Shown here: positions 41,847 through 49,371 of the stretch, one piece after another | Numbering within the stretch: position 1 is the stretch's first letter | How the letters are laid out: each line of letters opens with the position of its first letter | Source of the DNA: Prevotella sp. | GTDB lineage: Bacteria; Bacteroidota; Bacteroidia; Bacteroidales; Bacteroidaceae | Reading direction: 5' to 3' | Length of the DNA: 49,371 nucleotides | Assembly: GCA_017475005.1 (NCBI GenBank) | Contig: JAFVGI010000064.1 | Coordinates: 1 to 49,371 of the forward strand | Translations under genes and position numbers: made by a program | Notes under the pieces: model-generated | Told to the model about the DNA's origin: nothing | Databases searched by the model: none | What the model saw: the letters and a program-made list of their open reading frames with translations, nothing else

Positions 41847-44033
41847 TTATTCTGCTGGTACAAAATCCAATTGTTTCTTTTCGACATTAGCTTTGGAGAC
41901 CTTAATAGTGATAGGGTCTCCAAGATTATATCTGTTGTGATGTCTGCGACCTACGAGACAGAAATTCTTCTCGTCAAAGTCATAATAGTCGTCTTTTAGA
42001 TCTTGCAGACTTATCATTCCTTCACAATGGTTTTCATCAATCTCGCAGTAAATGCCGTAACTGGTTAAGCCGCTGATATGAGCCTCAAACTCTTCTCCTA
42101 CGAATTGTCCCATGAATTCTACCATTTTATATTTGATAGAATCGCGTTCTGCCATAGCAGCAGTCTGTTCCTGTTGGGAAGAATGTTCGCATAATTCTTC
42201 GTATTTATCTTCGCTGGCACTCTTTCCTCCTTCTTCGTAACGAGTGAGTAGTCGATGTACCATAGTATCAGGATAACGTCTAATGGGTGATGTGAAATGT
42301 GTATAGTAATCGAAGGCAAGTCCGAAATGCCCTATGTTGTGAACAGAATATTTGGCCTTCATCATTGCTCTTAATGCAACCATCTGAATGGCATTGCTTT
42401 CAGGTTTTCCTTCTATTTCATCCATAAGGGTATTGACGGCACGTGCAGTAGCTCCTTTTGTACCAGTAGATTTCATCTTGTAGCCAAACTTGGTAACAAA
42501 GGAACGAAGAGTCTCCATCTTCTGCGGATCTGGGGAATCATGGATTCGATAGGGTAGGGTCTTTGCTTTTGCAGGTTTGCCGCCTTTGGTCTTCTTTACT
42601 TTTCCTACGTGTTCTGCAACAGTTTTATTTGCCAAAAGCATAAACTCTTCTATTAGTTTGTTAGCATCTTGGCTTCTCTTAACATAGCAGCGTATGGGCT
42701 TACCTTTTTCATCTATGTCAAAACGCATTTCCTCTCGATCAAACCGTACGGAACCATTCTTGAAACGTCTTTCTCTAAGTTTCTTTGCTAATCTGTCAAG
42801 AGTGAGTAACTGTTCAGAATATGGGTCTTCCACCTTATCACGATTCATTATACCTGGTCTGCTACTTTCTATGACAGCCTGAACCTCTTCGTAAGCATAG
42901 CGGCGATTGCTCTTTATGACAGTATGTACAATACGGTATTTCTTTACATTAGCTTCCTCATCAAGCAGGAAGATGACACTATAAGCTAGTTTTTCTTCAT
43001 TTGGACGGAGTGAACAGATATAGTTACATAGTCTTTCTGGAAGCATAGGAATGGTTCTGTCTACAAGATATACCGAAGTAGCACGTTTTTGTGCCTCTTT
43101 GTCAATGATAGAGCCCTCTGTAACATAATGTGAGACATCTGCAATGTGAACACCAACTTCCCAAAGATTACCTTCTTTTCTGATAGATAGAGCATCGTCA
43201 AAGTCTTTTGCATCATGTGGATCGATGGTACATGTCCATATATCCCTAAAGTCTTCACGCTTTTCCAGTTCTTCCTTAGTAATGGCATCTGAAATCTTAT
43301 TGGCGGCATCTTCCACTTCCTTTGGATATTTGTAGGGCAAACCATATTGTGCCAGAATAGTATGCATCTCAGCATCGTTATCACCTTGTTTACCGAGTAT
43401 ATCAACGACTTCAGCAATTATACTGCGTTGTTCGCCATCTGGCCATGATATTACTTTTACAACAGCTTTGTCATTAGTTTTACCTTTTTTCAGTCTTTCC
43501 TTAGGAATAATGATGCTTGTAGTAATAGTTTCTGTCGGTAAAAGATATGCAAATCCTTTATCTACCTTCAGTTTTCCTACAAATTGGTCTTTCTTGCGTT
43601 GTAAAATCTCAACTACTCGTGCTTCGCGGATGTGATTGCGTTTGCGAGCCATCATCATGATTTGTACCCTATCGCCATTCATAGCAAACAAGGAGTTACG
43701 TTCTGCTACGAAGATAGGATTTTCGGAACCATCTGGAATAACGCTATTCCTTCCATTTGCCTTCGCTTGAAAGGTGCCGACTAGAGTCTGGGTGTTGTCA
43801 GCAAGTTTGTAACTGGTATCAGATATTTTGATAAGGTAGTCATCCCATGCCATCTCTTCCATGATGTCTATAGCGAGCATCTTAAGAGGATGAGTGTCAA
43901 GATGTAAGAATTTGAAAATCTGTTTTAATGAGAAGGTCTCGTTTGGATTACTTGAAAAGAAAGCCTCCAGTCTCTCAATAAGTTGTGCTCTCGTTAAGCG
44001 TTTTCCGCCTTTCTTTCTTCTAGTTTTAGCCAT
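41847..44033 (-). CDS. rnr: Ribonuclease R
   Basis: 728 residues from ATG 44033 (MAKTRRKKGGKRLTRAQLIE); the longer frame from TTG 44060 is weaker. Domains in order: N-terminal winged helix, cold-shock OB folds (GTFQAKANGRNSVIPD and DKGFAYLLP), the RNB catalytic domain (CTIDPHDAKDFDDALSI and the later HFTSPIRRYPDTMVHRLL) and a C-terminal S1 domain (GEEFEAHISGLTSYGIYCEI). RNase R degrades structured RNA and works with tmRNA in clearing stalled mRNAs; ssrA is about 7 kb away. Confidence 0.96.
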   Translation of the reverse strand: MAKTRRKKGGKRLTRAQLIERLEAFFSSNPNETFSLKQIFKFLHLDTHPLKMLAIDIMEEMAWDDYLIKISDTSYKLADNTQTLVGTFQAKANGRNSVIPDGSENPIFVAERNSLFAMNGDRVQIMMMARKRNHIREARVVEILQRKKDQFVGKLKVDKGFAYLLPTETITTSIIIPKERLKKGKTNDKAVVKVISWPDGEQRSIIAEVVDILGKQGDNDAEMHTILAQYGLPYKYPKEVEDAANKISDAITKEELEKREDFRDIWTCTIDPHDAKDFDDALSIRKEGNLWEVGVHIADVSHYVTEGSIIDKEAQKRATSVYLVDRTIPMLPERLCNYICSLRPNEEKLAYSVIFLLDEEANVKKYRIVHTVIKSNRRYAYEEVQAVIESSRPGIMNRDKVEDPYSEQLLTLDRLAKKLRERRFKNGSVRFDREEMRFDIDEKGKPIRCYVKRSQDANKLIEEFMLLANKTVAEHVGKVKKTKGGKPAKAKTLPYRIHDSPDPQKMETLRSFVTKFGYKMKSTGTKGATARAVNTLMDEIEGKPESNAIQMVALRAMMKAKYSVHNIGHFGLAFDYYTHFTSPIRRYPDTMVHRLLTRYEEGGKSASEDKYEELCEHSSQQEQTAAMAERDSIKYKMVEFMGQFVGEEFEAHISGLTSYGIYCEIDENHCEGMISLQDLKDDYYDFDEKNFCLVGRRHHNRYNLGDPITIKVSKANVEKKQLDFVPAE

Positions 44034-44054
44034 AGTTATCTTAGGTTTATATTT

Positions 44055-44096
44055 TCTCAACTAATGATTCTCAACTCTCCCTCTCTCCCTCTAACT
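44055..44096. repeat. Weak period-7 array between ctpA and rnr
   Basis: It can be read as TCTCAAC, TAATGAT, TCTCAAC, TCTCCCT, CTCTCCC, TCTAACT. Some neighbouring units are out of register, so it is the least certain member of the set. Confidence 0.4.
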
Positions 44097-44098
44097 GC

Positions 44099-45646
44099 TT
44101 ACTTCTGTTCCAGAAACTCCACAGCTCTTTTCACTTGCGTGTCATGCTGTATGGCATTGGCAATGCTGCCTCTTTGGAAATAGTATGCAGTAATTATGTC
44201 TTGCTCTATAAGGCGTTGTATAATTTTACGATTCTTGCCTAATTCTTTTGAAAGATTGTGAGTTAGCTTTGTCTTTAATGCCTCAAACTCATCCTTTGCA
44301 TCATCATAATAACCTTCGAATTTCGCGAATTTCACCAATTCATCGAATTCTTTACTTGTTTCTCTATCATATTTGAAACCACTTTTCAAGACGGCTTCTT
44401 TGAAATCTTCCCATTCTGCATCAGTAAGGTGGAAATCCTCTGCAGGTGCTATTTTTTTATGTTTTCTGATATAGTCAACAACCCAGTGAAATTCAACCTC
44501 TGTAGAGTCCAGACCTGATCCGCACAGGTATGCAGCAATATTGGGAAGAGAATCGTTGCTTACTTCGATATCAGGTTTAACACCGATACCTTGTACACAT
44601 TCTCCAGCAGGTAAATAATATTTTGATGTTGTCACCTTTAATGATGCATCATGTGGTAAATCAATAGGTTGTTGCACCAGGCCTTTTCCATAGGTCTTCT
44701 TACCTATTATCGTTGCTCTCTTCAGGTCTTGTAGAGAACCAGCTGTTATCTCGCTTGCAGAAGCACTATTTTCATTCACCAGAACGACTACTGGCATAAT
44801 GGTATCCAATGCTTCTGATTCGGTTTTATATTCATTATTTGAACGTGTTATCTTACCCTTCGTAGTAACGATGGTAACGTCTTTTGGAACAAACATATTC
44901 ACTATTTTTATGGCTTCTGCCAAAGCACCACCGCCATTATTTCTAAGGTCAAAGATGAGTTTCTTCATGCCTTGTCCTCGCATTTCTACAAGGGCTCTTC
45001 TAATGTCGCGTGAACAATCATCTGTAAATTGTGTCAATAAAAGATAGCCTATATCTTTATTTTTTTTAAGCAGACCGTAATATGGTACGCTAGGTAATTG
45101 TATGGCTTTTCTTGTTACCTTTTTTTTATACATTTTGCCGTTGCGTTCTATTTTTAAGGTAAAACTGGTGCCAGCTTCTCCGCGTAAACGGCTAGAAACG
45201 TAATCGACCTTCTTTCCTATCATTGAGGAATCATCAATAGCAATAACTTTATCACCCTTTTGTAATCCTATCATTGAGGCAGGCATATTCTCGTATGGCT
45301 CGTCTATGACGATGCAACTGTCTCTGAGGTCTTGTTTTATTATAGCTCCTATACCTGCATATTTTCCTGTCAGCATAGTTTTCAGGTTCTTCACCTCATT
45401 GGCGGGGTAATACTCCGTATATGGATCAAGAGATCGAAGCATTGCTTTGATTCCAATGCCAACTGTCTTGTCGGGATCGAGTGAGTCGACATATATCATA
45501 TCAAGATTTTTGTATAAGGCAGAAAAAATCTCGAGATTACGCATGACATCAAAATTATGATTTTTGACGATAGACTTGTTGTCAGCATATGTTGTACTGC
45601 TAACAACAGAACATAGAAGTACTATTATATAGAATAATTTTCTCAT
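44099..45646 (-). CDS. ctpA: S41-family C-terminal processing peptidase
   Basis: 515 residues with a signal peptide (MRKLFYIIVLLCSVVSSTTYA). Domains: an N-terminal helical region, a PDZ domain (about 90-175, GIGAIIKQDLRDSCIVIDEPYENMPA), and a Ser/Lys peptidase core with IFDLRNNGGGALAEAI, the catalytic Ser in NENSASASEITAG (294-299) and Lys in GKKTYGKGLVQ. It trims C-termini of periplasmic proteins. The -7 element TAATTTTG ends only 8 bases from the ATG, so the leader is very short. It follows the tRNA-Asn terminator. Confidence 0.94.
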   Translation of the reverse strand: MRKLFYIIVLLCSVVSSTTYADNKSIVKNHNFDVMRNLEIFSALYKNLDMIYVDSLDPDKTVGIGIKAMLRSLDPYTEYYPANEVKNLKTMLTGKYAGIGAIIKQDLRDSCIVIDEPYENMPASMIGLQKGDKVIAIDDSSMIGKKVDYVSSRLRGEAGTSFTLKIERNGKMYKKKVTRKAIQLPSVPYYGLLKKNKDIGYLLLTQFTDDCSRDIRRALVEMRGQGMKKLIFDLRNNGGGALAEAIKIVNMFVPKDVTIVTTKGKITRSNNEYKTESEALDTIMPVVVLVNENSASASEITAGSLQDLKRATIIGKKTYGKGLVQQPIDLPHDASLKVTTSKYYLPAGECVQGIGVKPDIEVSNDSLPNIAAYLCGSGLDSTEVEFHWVVDYIRKHKKIAPAEDFHLTDAEWEDFKEAVLKSGFKYDRETSKEFDELVKFAKFEGYYDDAKDEFEALKTKLTHNLSKELGKNRKIIQRLIEQDIITAYYFQRGSIANAIQHDTQVKRAVEFLEQK

Positions 45647-45654
45647 AACAGATG

Positions 45655-45662
45655 CAAAATTA
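45655..45662 (-). promoter_or_regulatory. ctpA -7 element TAATTTTG, eight bases from the ATG
   Basis: A TAnnTTTG match on the minus strand, between the tRNA-Asn terminator and the ctpA start. The transcript would have a leader of only a few bases. Confidence 0.6.
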
Positions 45663-45703
45663 CGATTAAGTTATGAATAATGCAAGAAAAATCGAAAAAA
45701 AAT

Positions 45704-45738
45704 AACAAAAAAGAAGAGTCAACGATGTGACTCTTCTT
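45704..45738 (-). terminator. Terminator of tRNA-Asn
   Basis: An 11-bp stem (AAGAAGAGTC arm at 45711-45720 with GACTCTTCTT at 45729-45738), followed on the minus strand by a long T-rich run. Confidence 0.92.
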
Positions 45739-45741
45739 GTG

Positions 45742-45815
45742 CGCTCCCTCTTGGGCTTGAACCAAGGACCCCCTGATTAACAGTCAGATGCTCTAACCAA
45801 CTGAGCTAAGGAAGC
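45742..45815 (-). tRNA. tRNA-Asn (anticodon GTT)
   Basis: 74 bases. Acceptor GCTTCCT pairs with AGGGAGC (one G-T). D arm AGCTCAGTTGGTTAGAGC. Anticodon arm TCTGA-CTGTTAA-TCAGG with GTT at 34-36. T arm CTTGG-TTCAAGC-CCAAG. The discriminator is G and CCA is not encoded. Its own promoter and terminator flank it. Confidence 0.97.
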
Positions 45816-45842
45816 TTTTATGCAATTTTTCGAATTGCGGTG

Positions 45843-45850
45843 CAAAGGTA
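45843..45850 (-). promoter_or_regulatory. Promoter of tRNA-Asn (-7 TACCTTTG)
   Basis: A perfect -7 element 27 bases upstream of the tRNA. The leader contains a 6-bp hairpin (GCAATT-CGAAA-AATTGC). Confidence 0.78.
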
Positions 45851-45928
45851 CAACGAAAAACTGAAATATCCAAATTTTTAGCGATTTTTTTTAGTTTTTC
45901 GTATAAAAAACTCCAGAATCCTTAAAAA

Positions 45929-47086
45929 TCACTTCGACATTATCTCGCAAATCCTGTTTTGTAGTGTGCGGGCATAGGGTTTGTCATAGCAATTATTAAT
46001 AAGGATAGAGAAGGCAATATCATGTCCATTGGATGCTGTAAGATATCCGCTTAATGTGGAAACTCCGTTAAGAGTTCCTGTTTTGGCATGTACATTATTG
46101 TGGGCCATACCGTTTGTCATTCGTTTCCCCAAAGTACCGTCAACACCTGCAATAGGCATATTGTCATACAATAGTTGGTAAATCTTTTTATCATGATATA
46201 CATACCTCAAAAGATCTATCTGTGACTGAGCAGTAGATTTATTGGAATGTGATAATCCGCTTCCATCAATGATGTTATAGTAATTATACTTTATATCCCA
46301 TTGACATTCTTCTGGCCTATATCTTTCTCGTATTCTACTTACCAAGTCTCTAACAACGTTTTTGCATCCATCGTAAGACCAGTTCTGATCATTCTTTACA
46401 AGATTCAATAACATTGATTCTGCGTATATGTTATCGCTACTTTTCAGCATACGATTCATAACCTTCATTAAAGGGGTACGGATATATCCCAAAGGATATG
46501 TTCCTCTGTCTGTGGTATTTTCCTTTCCCCATGTAAGGGTTGATGAGAACTTTACTGTATCAGAAGCAAGTAGTCTTGCTACCTGTGGTGCAAAATTGTC
46601 CTCTGCAAGACGTATGTGCTGTGTCTTCTCATTAATACATAGTATGATGCCACCATCGATGGAATCATAACCCATCGCTATTATTTTGTCCTTTATGGCT
46701 CTCGCTCCTTCGGCTGTCAGAGTCGGATCACAGTTGGTGTTGATGTATATATCCCCTTTTAAAAATAGATTTCCTAAAGTGTCCATTGCCTCCTCTCCAT
46801 TGGTGGTGATACTTGTCAGAAAGGTGAAATCTTCACCATATGTGGAGAGCATGGCCGTTGCTGTGTAAAGTTTTTGGGTGCTGGCAGGAATCATCATTCT
46901 GTCTGCGTTCCACTCATAAAGTGTAGAATCGGCTGTCAAGTCATAGATGCAACATCCGATGGAAACTTTTTTGGTTTTTGAAAGTAGTTCTTCTACTTCT
47001 GTCCGTAAATCCTCTTCCCAACTTTGGGCATTCAGACTTAGCGCTAGAAGAGAAAGTAGCAAAATGGAGAATAATCTTTTATTCAT
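45929..47086 (-). CDS. dacB: S13 D-alanyl-D-alanine carboxypeptidase/endopeptidase (PBP4 type)
   Basis: 385 residues with a signal peptide (MNKRLFSILLLSLLALSLNA). Penicillin-binding motifs are in order: SxxK as S69TQK72 in MIPASTQKLYTATAML, SxN in KSSDNIYAESML, and KTG in VHAKTGTLNGVSTLSGYL. GSGLSHSN also fits PBP4. The enzyme trims or cuts peptidoglycan peptides in the periplasm. At 385 residues it is on the short side for PBP4, which often exceeds 450, but nothing essential is missing. No promoter lies between it and tRNA-Met; the tRNA terminator sits in its leader. Confidence 0.9.
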   Translation of the reverse strand: MNKRLFSILLLSLLALSLNAQSWEEDLRTEVEELLSKTKKVSIGCCIYDLTADSTLYEWNADRMMIPASTQKLYTATAMLSTYGEDFTFLTSITTNGEEAMDTLGNLFLKGDIYINTNCDPTLTAEGARAIKDKIIAMGYDSIDGGIILCINEKTQHIRLAEDNFAPQVARLLASDTVKFSSTLTWGKENTTDRGTYPLGYIRTPLMKVMNRMLKSSDNIYAESMLLNLVKNDQNWSYDGCKNVVRDLVSRIRERYRPEECQWDIKYNYYNIIDGSGLSHSNKSTAQSQIDLLRYVYHDKKIYQLLYDNMPIAGVDGTLGKRMTNGMAHNNVHAKTGTLNGVSTLSGYLTASNGHDIAFSILINNCYDKPYARTLQNRICEIMSK

Positions 47087-47090
47087 ACTT

Positions 47091-47130
47091 TAAAAAAGAA
47101 AAGGCATCACTCATATCGAGTGGTGCCTTT
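47091..47130 (-). terminator. Terminator between tRNA-Met and the PBP4 gene
   Basis: A 13-bp stem (47100-47112 with 47118-47130, one G-T pair), a 5-base loop and a T-rich run on the minus strand, ending a few bases before the dacB start codon. Confidence 0.92.
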
Positions 47131-47132
47131 CG

Positions 47133-47206
47133 TGGGCCATCTAGGGCTTGAACCTAGGACCTCCAGATTATGAGTCTGTTGCTCTAACCAACTGAGCTAA
47201 AAGCCC
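47133..47206 (-). tRNA. tRNA-Met (anticodon CAT), probably elongator
   Basis: 74 bases. Acceptor GGGCTTT pairs with ATGGCCC with one T-T mismatch. D arm AGCTCAGTTGGTTAGAGC. Anticodon arm ACAGA-CTCATAA-TCTGG with CAT at 34-36. T arm CTAGG-TTCAAGC-CCTAG. The first pair is G-C, so it is not the initiator. A lysidine-modified tRNA-Ile2 shares this anticodon and cannot be fully excluded by eye. Confidence 0.9.
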
Positions 47207-47252
47207 GTGCTAACGTGGAATGTGTTTAAGGTGGGAACCACGCTTGCGGGTG

Positions 47253-47260
47253 CAAAGGTA
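47253..47260 (-). promoter_or_regulatory. Promoter of tRNA-Met (-7 TACCTTTG)
   Basis: A perfect -7 element on the minus strand, 46 bases upstream of the tRNA. Confidence 0.75.
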
Positions 47261-47334
47261 CAAAAAAAACTGCATAGAGGCGAGAACAAGATGGATAAAA
47301 GATAAGAATTTAAGTTTTTTTCACCATTTTACTA

Positions 47335-49137
47335 TTAAAAATCGAATATAAATGGGTTATTAAATCCCTCAACATGAACTATAACCTGTCCAGTATTTGA
47401 TTCCGCTGTTGACTGTATTCTGATGAATCCTTCTCCGAAATATGTTTTCATTGAGGTTGTACGCCAAGATTGTTCGCGTCTCATATCTCCTGTTTCTACA
47501 CCGAGCAGTCGGATACCTCCAGTCGTTTCCACTTTAAATCTACGTGACTCCATTTGCTGTACCAAACCATCCTTGTCAACCAGAGTGAGACGGATATTGG
47601 AAACAGTATTTCTGGCATTACATGGAGAATAGTCCTTTGCTACATTTGTTAGAACTTTATTGTCTGCCTCTAACCTTACGTTAGCCACCACACCATGATT
47701 TATCAACGAATCACGCATTATTGGTTTTCCGTCTTTATACCCTATAGCAAGTACCTTGCCTTTTCTGGCAGGCAATTGTATTTTTATGCAGTTGTCGGTG
47801 AAATCAGATGTTTTACGTGGTTTTAGAGGTAGTTGTGGATTACTCCACATTGGGAAGAAAAATTGTGCGGAATCGCAGGTGGTGTAGCATCTCACCTCAA
47901 CACATCGAGAATCTGTATATGGCAAATCCCACGTGTCTGCCATTGGAGGATATTGCCAATGGTCGGTACCAATGGCTTGGTCAAAGCAGTTGTCTCTTAC
48001 CATTAGTTTCAGGAAATCTTTCTCTGGGTTCCATGCTGGATGATAGAATGCTGCTTGTGGACGTTCCTTTAATGTTATATCAAAGGGACATGAGCACCAT
48101 CCTTTTGCTGGCCATGGTGAGGATTCTCCTAAATAATCGACTCCGGCCCATACAAAAGAGCCAGCAATAAAATCATTATTCTTTACGAAATTCCATGGAT
48201 TTTCTTCTACGAAATCGCGAACAACATCTTCACGCATTCCAGAATAATAAACAAAAGCCTCTGTTACGAGCATCTTCCTTTGGGGGTGTCTCTTATGGTC
48301 TGATATCATGCGTGGTTCGAGGTAGTTATAGCCTACCAAATCAGTCACCTCTCCGAATTTGTCTTCAAACCCTTGTTGACATGCTACCAATGTAGGACGC
48401 GTATTGTCGAGAGATTTCACGATGGAATTGAGTTCTTTGGCTCTCAATACTCCAGTGTCATCCTTTAGCCATGCTTCACTCAGTTCATTACCAATGCTCC
48501 AGATAATTACAGATGGATGATTCCTGTCGCGTATTATCATATCAGTAATATCTTGGTGTGCATTGTCGTCATAGAATGGTTCATAATAGCCAGACTTCCA
48601 TTTATCGAAAGCTTCGTCTAAGACCATTACTCCCATTGTATCACAAATAGTTAGAAACTCAGGAGATGGGGGATTGTGTGAACATCTGATGGCATTGCAT
48701 CCAATGTACTTTAGAGTGCGAATCTTCCGCTCCCATTCTTCGTCAGGAACGGCAACTCCCAGACTTCCTGCATCCATGTGGAGGCACATTCCTTTTATTT
48801 TCATGTTTTTACCATTAAGGAAAAAACCTTTGTCAGCATCAAAGTAAATGTCCCGAAAGCCAAAAGGAGTGGTAACCTTGTCAATGATTTTTCCCTTCCC
48901 ATTGTAAAGATAAGTACATACCTTATACATATTAGGGGTGTCAACACTCCATAATTTTGGCGATTTCACCGTTGTTGAGATGGTAGAAATGCTTTCTTCG
49001 TTGATTTCTGAGGTAATAGAGGATACTTTTTTACCTTTGGCATCAAAGATAATATGTTCTAATTTTGATGCTTCAGTACCTGATATTGTAGTTTCAATCT
49101 TTACGTTTCCACTGTTATTTGACTTTTCCTGATTCCA
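47335..49137 (-). pseudogene. GH2 beta-galactosidase family gene lacking its N-terminal domain
   Basis: The open frame covers 600 codons and stops abruptly at a TAG at 49140-49138. It begins in the Ig-like domain 2 (KLEHIIFDAKGKKVSSI, SPKLWSVDTPNMY) and keeps the catalytic barrel (GFRDIYFDADKGFFLNGK, GCNAIRCSHNPPSPEF, SIGNELSE with the acid/base Glu, MLVTEAFVYYSG with the nucleophile) and the C-terminal sandwich domains. The N-terminal sugar-binding domain of about 200 residues, which completes the GH2 active site, is missing, and upstream sequence in all three frames is unlike it. The gene was probably cut by an inserted element or a rearrangement. A short product from GTG 48969 is possible but unlikely to be active. 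Confidence 0.82.
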
Positions 49138-49208
49138 CTAGACACTTTTTCTATTTATAAACTAAATCAATAGACAAATGTTTATATGTCGTACTAATTT
49201 GATAGACA

Positions 49209-49370
49209 TTAGCGAAAAAGCTGTATGGGTTTTGCTGCCACCCAAGACAAATCTGGACATATAGAGCAGGGATTTGTTGCTTGGCTCTGCAAAGATACAA
49301 CATTATTTTCATTTTCTGTCTCTTTTTTAGGATTTTTATTCTTTTTCCACTTTCTTTCCTGCATTCCCCG
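49209..49370 (-). CDS. Open frame running off the right edge, possibly the end of an inserted element's gene
   Basis: The frame is open at the window edge and ends with TAA at 49211-49209. The visible part has a lysine/asparagine-rich stretch (KWKKNKNPKKETENENN) and then NPCSICPDLSWVAAKPIQLF. I do not recognise it. It stops 71 bases before the point where the GH2 reading frame breaks off, the spacing expected for a transposase ending near an element terminus, but that is only a suggestion. Confidence 0.2.
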   Translation of the reverse strand, partial: RGMQERKWKKNKNPKKETENENNVVSLQSQATNPCSICPDLSWVAAKPIQLFR

Positions 49371-49371
49371 C

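Noticed and set aside
41832-41852. 7-bp hairpin (AGAATAA/TTATTCT) spanning the two convergent stop codons
   Set aside because: There is no T run on either side and the stem is weak and A/T-rich, so I do not call it a terminator.
49290-49297. TATCTTTG on the minus strand, a possible outward promoter of the putative inserted element
   Set aside because: It falls inside the open frame ending at 49209 and has no -33 element, so it is probably chance.

Overview
The window looks like a chromosomal segment of a gut-type Bacteroidales, most likely Prevotella or a close relative. The evidence is a SusD-family protein, a single-chain SecDF, an S46 dipeptidyl-peptidase, DUF3108 and GH3-family proteins, and repeated Bacteroidales promoters (TTTG, about 20 bp, TAnnTTTG) in front of genes that mostly lack Shine-Dalgarno sequences. 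The tmRNA tag (GETRYALAA) is close to the GETNYALAA/GENNYALAA type that I recall for this order. No rRNA, CRISPR array or complete insertion sequence is visible.

Layout. 1-1450 is the 3' end of a susD-like gene, followed by a repeat-rich 0.5 kb gap. 1977-3400 holds a membrane protein and a lipoprotein of the cyclohexadienyl dehydratase (PheC) type. 3414-4952 is a ResB/CcsA-type cytochrome c assembly protein. 5047-13505, on the minus strand, is a galactan-use cluster: sugar MFS transporter, DUF5107-TPR protein, GH35 beta-galactosidase and GH53 endo-galactanase. An AraC regulator diverges from it at 13660. Next come a degenerate class A acid phosphatase homologue, miaB, a free-standing 29-residue lipoprotein gene with its own promoter and terminator, secDF, a YqiA-like esterase, a papain-like lipoprotein and a second AraC regulator.

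22999-34183 is one long, tightly overlapping minus-strand run read nadA, cysS, U32 peptidase, sufE, SNF2 helicase, M15 peptidase, esterase, Y-family polymerase and a small companion gene broken by a stop codon. The roughly 0.8 kb gap upstream of nadA and ssrA carries a likely structured non-coding RNA with three UGUGAAGG linkers. ssrA (tmRNA) follows, and its 3' end lies two bases from the start codon of a GH3-family gene. That gene leads into a plus-strand run: Ig-like lipoprotein, DUF3108 protein and S46 peptidase. The right end carries rnr, ctpA, tRNA-Asn, a PBP4-type carboxypeptidase, tRNA-Met and a GH2 glycosidase that has lost its N-terminal domain at a sharp boundary near 49138, probably because of an element that runs off the window.

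The most unusual large-scale pattern is a dispersed set of short, imperfect tandem arrays whose unit sequences differ but whose period is nearly always 7 bp (one of 6 bp, one of 9 bp). They fill intergenic junctions, overlap start and stop codons, and sit in frame inside ccsA, the GH35 gene and the DUF5107-TPR gene, where three 7-bp units encode one 7-residue peptide repeat. Other strong leads are the three-linker RNA, the tmRNA/GH3 junction, the pseudophosphatase and the small lipoprotein gene.
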